19,452 nt of DNA from positions 1 through 19,452 of the forward strand of contig JBGVOS010000008.1 of assembly GCA_045126595.1 (NCBI GenBank), read 5' to 3'. The stretch comes from UBA1189 sp045126595 (GTDB taxonomy: Bacteria > Bacteroidota > Bacteroidia > Bacteroidales > Bacteroidaceae). The translations under genes were made by a program, and so were the position numbers. Of the stretch, positions 15,755 through 19,452 are shown one piece after another. Each line of letters starts with the position of its first letter. Within the stretch, counting starts at the first letter, position 1. The notes under the pieces were generated by a model. The model was not told the origin of the DNA, made no database searches, and saw only the letters and a program-made list of their open reading frames with translations.

Positions 15755-15853
15755 AACTTTATCTCTTTGTCCTATTCTATCAATGTCTCTTGGCAAAAAA
15801 ACTCAGAGAGTATAATTCTGCATTTTTTTGCTTTAAGTAAAGAAAAATTCAAC

Positions 15854-15861
15854 TATATTTG
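15854..15861 (+). promoter_or_regulatory. -7 promoter box for the manC-gmd-fcl operon
   Basis: TATATTTG matches TAnnTTTG and lies 38 bases before the manC ATG. A TTTG at 15827-15830 is a possible -33 element, spaced 23 bases away. Confidence 0.65.
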
Positions 15862-15899
15862 CATGTTTATGTTAATAGGAAAGAATAGTTAAACAGTTT

Positions 15900-17258
15900 A
15901 TGCAAATTATATTACTCTCTGGAGGTTCGGGCAAGCGCCTTTGGCCGCTGTCAAACAGTACACGTTCCAAGCAGTTCTTGCAGGTGTTGCAAGACCCTGA
16001 CGGACATCGGGAGTCGATGGTGCAGCGTGTGGTGCGCCAGTTAGGCGAGTCGTCATTGAAGACGGCACCGGTGACCATTGCTACCAGTGCTTCGCAGTGC
16101 GACTTTATAGAAACTCAGTTGGGCGTAAAAGTTGATGTGGTGACCGAGCCTGAGCGTCGCGATACTTTCCCGGCCATAGCGTTAGCCGTCTCCTATCTGA
16201 CCTCGCAGAAGGGTTGCTCGCGCGACGAGGTGGTGGTGGTGATGCCTTGTGATGCTTTCACCGAGGCACGCTATTTCGAGACGGTGGCCGAAATGGCCGC
16301 TCTCGTGAAGCAGGATGTAGCCGACCTTGTGCTGATGGGTATCGCTTCTCCTCATGCTTCGGCGGAGTTTGGCTATGTGCTTCCCGCGGCTGCTGAGGAA
16401 GGGGCTTCGTATAGCTTGGTAGAGCGGTTCATTGAGAAGCCTACCGAGAGGAGAGCAAAGGAGTTGATAGCCAAGGGTGCTTACTGGAACGGAGGTGTGT
16501 TTGCCTTCCGTCTGGGCTATATGCAGGACCTTGTAGGACGGTATGTGACTGCCGGGAGCTTTGCCGAGTTGCGTGAACGTTATGCCGAGCTGCCCAAGAT
16601 AAGCTTCGACTACGAAGTGGTGGAGAAGGGCGCCTCAATAGCTATGGTGCCCTACAGCGGAAAATGGAAGGACCTGGGCGACTGGAACGCGCTCGTGAGA
16701 GAGCTTCCCTCGGATGCTATGGGTAAGGTGGTCTTGGGCAATGAGGCCCTGAGCACTACTGTAATCAATGAGCTCAGCCTGCCAATCGTATGCGAAGGCG
16801 TGAAGAATGTGATTGTGGCAGCCGGACACGATGGTATACTCGTATGCAGCAAGGAGTCTTCGGAGTACATAAAACAATATGTTGACCCCATCCACATGCG
16901 TCCCATGTTTGAGGAACGCCGCTGGGGAACCTACCGTGTGCTCGACGATGCCCGCTATGCCGACGGCTCCCACTCGCTCACCAAGAGCATCACGCTGCAC
17001 CCCGGCAAGTATATCTCTTATCAGATACATCACCACCGCACCGAGGTGTGGACCTTCGTCGAGGGAGAGGGCCTCTTTGTGCTCGATGGCGAGGTGCGCC
17101 GCGTCAAGGCAGGCGATACGGTCATCATCCCCGTAGAACACTACCATAGCATCAAGGCACTCACCGAGCTCACCTTCATCGAGGTGCAGATGGGCAATCC
17201 GCTCATCGAAGAGGACATCGAGCGCTACGACTGGGATTGGGAGAGTATAAAGGAGTAA
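15900..17258 (+). CDS. manC: mannose-1-phosphate guanylyltransferase with C-terminal cupin
   Basis: This 452-residue cytoplasmic enzyme makes GDP-mannose from mannose-1-phosphate and GTP. The N-terminal nucleotidyltransferase domain has the LSGGSGKRLWPLS signature (6-18) and SKQFL (23-27), followed by FIEKP and WNGGVFAF. The C-terminal part is a type II phosphomannose-isomerase-like cupin: YQIHHHRTEVW (374-384; H377-H379, E382) and HYH (414-416). In ManC/AlgA-type proteins this domain can also isomerise fructose-6-phosphate to mannose-6-phosphate. Activity here is plausible but not shown; if active, it would supply the missing manA step. The length is slightly below the usual 460-480. The start follows its own promoter. 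The gene is 22 bases upstream of gmd and heads the GDP-fucose operon. Confidence 0.93.
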   Translation: MQIILLSGGSGKRLWPLSNSTRSKQFLQVLQDPDGHRESMVQRVVRQLGESSLKTAPVTIATSASQCDFIETQLGVKVDVVTEPERRDTFPAIALAVSYLTSQKGCSRDEVVVVMPCDAFTEARYFETVAEMAALVKQDVADLVLMGIASPHASAEFGYVLPAAAEEGASYSLVERFIEKPTERRAKELIAKGAYWNGGVFAFRLGYMQDLVGRYVTAGSFAELRERYAELPKISFDYEVVEKGASIAMVPYSGKWKDLGDWNALVRELPSDAMGKVVLGNEALSTTVINELSLPIVCEGVKNVIVAAGHDGILVCSKESSEYIKQYVDPIHMRPMFEERRWGTYRVLDDARYADGSHSLTKSITLHPGKYISYQIHHHRTEVWTFVEGEGLFVLDGEVRRVKAGDTVIIPVEHYHSIKALTELTFIEVQMGNPLIEEDIERYDWDWESIKE

Positions 17259-17280
17259 AACTAAATGATATATATATAAT

Positions 17281-18369
17281 ATGAAGAAAGCATTGATTAC
17301 CGGTGTCACCGGTCAGGACGGTTCTTTTCTGTCTGAGTTTCTTTTGGGTAAGGGCTACGATGTGCATGGCACCATCCGCCGCTCGTCGGTAGACTATCGT
17401 GAGCGTATCGCCCATCTTGAGGGAAATCCTCACTTCCACCTCCACTATGCCGACTTGGGCGACTCGCTCAGCCTCATACAGGTCATCGGCAAGGTGCGTC
17501 CTGACGAGATATATAATCTTGCCGCACAGAGCCATGTGCAGGTGAGCTTCGACTCGCCCGAGTTTACAGCCAATGTAGATGCTACGGGTGTGCTTCGTGT
17601 GCTTGAGGCCGTACGCCTTTGTGGGCTTACCGAGACTTGCCACATCTACCAGGCATCCACCTCGGAGCTTTATGGTAAGGTGGAAGAGGTGCCGCAGAAT
17701 GAGAACACCCCGTTCCATCCCTATAGCCCATACGCTGTGGCCAAGCTCTATGGACACTGGATCGTGAAGGAGTATCGCGAGGCATACAACATGTTCTGCT
17801 GCTCGGGCATCCTCTTCAATCACGAGAGCGAGCGTCGTGGCGAGACCTTCGTAACCCGCAAGATTACCCTTGCTGCAGCCCGTATAGCACAGGGCAAGCA
17901 GGACAAGCTCTACCTCGGTAACCTCTCCTCGTTGCGCGACTGGGGCTATGCCAAGGACTATGTGGAGTGTATGTGGCTGATGCTGCAGAACGACAAGCCC
18001 GAAGACTTCGTCATTGCCACCGGTGTGCAGCACTCGGTGCGTGACTTCTGCTACTATGCCTTCAAGCACGTAGGCATCGAACTCGAGTTCGTGGGCGAGG
18101 GAGCCGACGAGAAGGGTATCGACAAGGCTACAGGCCGTGTGCTCATCGAAGTGTCGCCCGATTTCTTCCGTCCCACCGACGTGGTGAACCTCTGGGGCGA
18201 CCCCTCAAAGGCGCGTGAGAAACTCGGATGGAATCCTCAGAAGACCACCTTCGAGGAACTGGTGAAGATAATGGTCGAGTCCGATATGGCCAAGGTGGCT
18301 GTTGAACGTGCCAGCGAGCACATCACCACCAACCTTGTGGAGTATTTGGAAAAGGGAATCGTGAAGTAA
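17281..18369 (+). CDS. gmd: GDP-mannose 4,6-dehydratase
   Basis: This 362-residue extended short-chain dehydrogenase with bound NADP+ converts GDP-D-mannose to GDP-4-keto-6-deoxy-D-mannose. The Rossmann motif is GVTGQDG (8-14), followed by TIRRSS typical of GMD. The active site is STSELYG with T127/S128/E129 and Y151-x-x-x-K155 in YSPYAVAKLYG. LFNHESERRGETFVTRK is a strong GMD signature. The length is at the usual 350-375. It lies 22 bases after manC and one base before fcl, so the three are almost surely co-transcribed. The ATG follows a TATATATAAT leader. Confidence 0.96.
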   Translation: MKKALITGVTGQDGSFLSEFLLGKGYDVHGTIRRSSVDYRERIAHLEGNPHFHLHYADLGDSLSLIQVIGKVRPDEIYNLAAQSHVQVSFDSPEFTANVDATGVLRVLEAVRLCGLTETCHIYQASTSELYGKVEEVPQNENTPFHPYSPYAVAKLYGHWIVKEYREAYNMFCCSGILFNHESERRGETFVTRKITLAAARIAQGKQDKLYLGNLSSLRDWGYAKDYVECMWLMLQNDKPEDFVIATGVQHSVRDFCYYAFKHVGIELEFVGEGADEKGIDKATGRVLIEVSPDFFRPTDVVNLWGDPSKAREKLGWNPQKTTFEELVKIMVESDMAKVAVERASEHITTNLVEYLEKGIVK

Positions 18370-18370
18370 T

Positions 18371-19312
18371 ATGGAAAAGAACGCAAAAATCTATGTTGCT
18401 GGCCATCGTGGCATGGTAGGCTCTGCCATCGTGCGCGAACTGCAGCGACAGGGCTACACCAACATCATCACCCGTACGCATGCCGAGCTTGATCTTTGCC
18501 GTCAGGATCAGGTGGAGCAGTTCTTTGCCGAAGAGCGCCCCGAGTACGTGTTCCTCGCAGCTGCCAAGGTCGGCGGCATCATTGCCAACCAGAGTGCCTT
18601 GGCCGACTTCATGTACGACAACATGATGCTCGAGATGAATGTCATCCACGCCGCATGGCAGAACGGATGCAAGAAGCTCGAGTTCCTCGGCTCCTCGTGC
18701 ATCTATCCTCGTTTGGCACCGCAACCCATGCCCGAGAGTTGTCTGCTCACCTCCGCTTTGGAACCCACCAATGAGGCCTATGCGCTGGCTAAAATCTCGG
18801 GATTGAAGTACTGCGAGTACCTCAATCGTCAGTATGGCACCGACTTCATCAGTGTGATGCCCACCAACCTCTACGGTCCCAATGACAATTATCACCCCAC
18901 ACACAGCCACGTGTTGCCCGCTCTCATCCGCCGTTTCCACGAAGCCAAAGAGGCTGGAGTAACTTCAGTTACCTGCTGGGGAGATGGTACTCCTTTGCGC
19001 GAGTTTCTCTATGTAGACGACCTCGCCAACCTCTGCGTGTTCTTGATGAACCACTATAGTGGCAACGAAACCGTCAATGCTGGCACTGGCAAGGAAGTCA
19101 CCATCAAGGCACTCACAGAGCTGGTGGCTAAAGTTGTGGAATATGAAGGTGAAATCCTGTGGGACACCTCAAAACCCAACGGCACTCCGCGCAAGTTACT
19201 TGACGTATCCAAGGCTGAGGCGTTAGGATGGAAATACCGTACGGAATTGGAGGAGGGCATCCGCCTCTCTTACGAGGATTTCCTTAACAACCCTATGCGT
19301 GCCGAGCGATAA
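18371..19312 (+). CDS. fcl: GDP-L-fucose synthase
   Basis: This 313-residue NADPH-dependent 3,5-epimerase/4-reductase converts the gmd product to GDP-L-fucose (also called WcaG). It shows the Rossmann motif GHRGMVG (11-17), the AAAKVGGI loop, the catalytic set GSSCIYP (107-113; S108, C110) with Y137-x-x-x-K141 in NEAYALAKISG, and the family blocks PTNLYGPNDNY and REFLYVDDLA. The length is typical. The start is one base after the gmd stop, suggesting translational coupling. It completes a de novo GDP-fucose route; many Bacteroides also have the salvage enzyme Fkp, which is not in this window. Its stop codon is the start of a 7-A run that serves the opposing terminator. Confidence 0.95.
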   Translation: MEKNAKIYVAGHRGMVGSAIVRELQRQGYTNIITRTHAELDLCRQDQVEQFFAEERPEYVFLAAAKVGGIIANQSALADFMYDNMMLEMNVIHAAWQNGCKKLEFLGSSCIYPRLAPQPMPESCLLTSALEPTNEAYALAKISGLKYCEYLNRQYGTDFISVMPTNLYGPNDNYHPTHSHVLPALIRRFHEAKEAGVTSVTCWGDGTPLREFLYVDDLANLCVFLMNHYSGNETVNAGTGKEVTIKALTELVAKVVEYEGEILWDTSKPNGTPRKLLDVSKAEALGWKYRTELEEGIRLSYEDFLNNPMRAER

Positions 19313-19338
19313 AAAAAGTGGATAAGCTGTTTATCCAC
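19311..19338 (-). terminator. hairpin terminator for the - strand gene at the window end
   Basis: GTGGATAA (19318-19325) and TTATCCAC (19331-19338) form an 8-bp stem with a 5-nt loop. Read on the - strand it is followed by seven T (19317-19311), a classic intrinsic terminator. The TAA stop of the - strand gene (19331-19333) is inside the stem. On the + strand no T-tract follows, so it is weaker as the end of fcl. Confidence 0.7.
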
Positions 19339-19450
19339 CAATTACTAATCTACTAATCGCATCGGCCGCTTCCTCACGGCAAGATGAAAAACTGGGCCAG
19401 TCGTTAAGGTCAATGAGATAGGCGGTGCCATCAGAATCTATGATGGCATC
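19331..19450 (-). CDS. C-terminal end of a - strand gene (partial), possibly ATP-grasp
   Basis: Reading the - strand from 19450, 39 codons stay open and end at TAA (19331-19333). The peptide contains AIIDSDGTAYLIDLNDWPSF followed by SSCREEAADAI. The pattern of a hydrophobic strand, then Y-L-I-D-x-N-x-x-P, resembles the last strand of ATP-grasp enzymes, where the Asp and Asn bind Mg-ATP. The gene continues outside the window, so the family is a guess. It converges on fcl and its stop lies in a terminator stem. Confidence 0.6.
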   Translation of the reverse strand, partial: DAIIDSDGTAYLIDLNDWPSFSSCREEAADAISRLVIGG

Positions 19451-19452
19451 GC

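Noticed and set aside
15569..15796. N-terminal extension of the glycosyltransferase upstream of 15568
   Set aside because: The extension would translate the promoter box and the palindromic array. ATG 15568 has a TAnnTTTG box at the right distance and gives a normal N-terminal membrane helix.
15089..15892. A 267-codon + strand frame running from inside the glycosyltransferase through the palindromic array
   Set aside because: It is antisense to the glycosyltransferase. The apparent Arg/Ser/Pro-rich repeats come from translating the palindromes, and no promoter or leader fits.

Overview
The window looks like an ordinary chromosomal segment of a member of the Bacteroidales (Bacteroidaceae/Prevotellaceae type). 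The reasons are TAnnTTTG -7 promoter boxes (four or five upstream of genes), starts that lack Shine-Dalgarno sequences and instead follow A/T-rich leaders, a TamL-type lipoprotein next to a divergent SpoU methyltransferase, and a lipoprotein-anchored multi-domain histidine kinase of the DUF5112/DUF5113 kind. Genus and species cannot be read from the sequence alone.

Layout. (1) At 15-3425 is a very large sensor kinase, starting in an ATGA overlap with the last codons of an upstream frame. (2) At 3513-8336 there is a + strand run: a YrdC/TsaC tRNA-modification enzyme with its own promoter and a hairpin over its stop codon, a PcrA/UvrD helicase, an inositol-monophosphatase-family phosphatase and an EamA/DMT permease, closed by a hairpin at 8388-8421. 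(3) On the - strand at 8605-9366 is a TrmH/SpoU RNA methyltransferase, divergent from (4) a + strand group, tamL (TamA-like outer-membrane lipoprotein), a WalJ/YycJ-like metallo-hydrolase and dapA, at 9495-13573. (5) A perfect 44-bp palindrome then serves as a bidirectional terminator against the convergent - strand pair trmD and a membrane glycosyltransferase (13677-15568). (6) A 331-bp divergent intergenic region holds four palindromes at an exact 22-bp period between the glycosyltransferase promoter and the manC promoter. (7) manC, gmd and fcl (15900-19312) form a compact GDP-mannose to GDP-L-fucose operon. (8) The last 120 bases hold the C-terminal end of a - strand gene, possibly ATP-grasp.

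Function. Most genes are core: tRNA modification (tsaC-like, trmD), RNA methylation, DNA repair, envelope biogenesis (tamL), lysine/diaminopimelate synthesis (dapA) and nucleotide-sugar supply for surface fucosylation (manC-gmd-fcl). The glycosyltransferase faces the fucose operon across the palindromic array, so a shared envelope-glycan role is possible.

I do not see a clear new multi-gene system. The items most worth a second look are the split organisation of the sensor kinase (ATP-binding domain without a phospho-acceptor His in the first half, a candidate His with a degenerate ATPase fold in the second half), the 22-bp-period palindromic array at 15671-15754, and the repeat-filled linker in the PcrA helicase.
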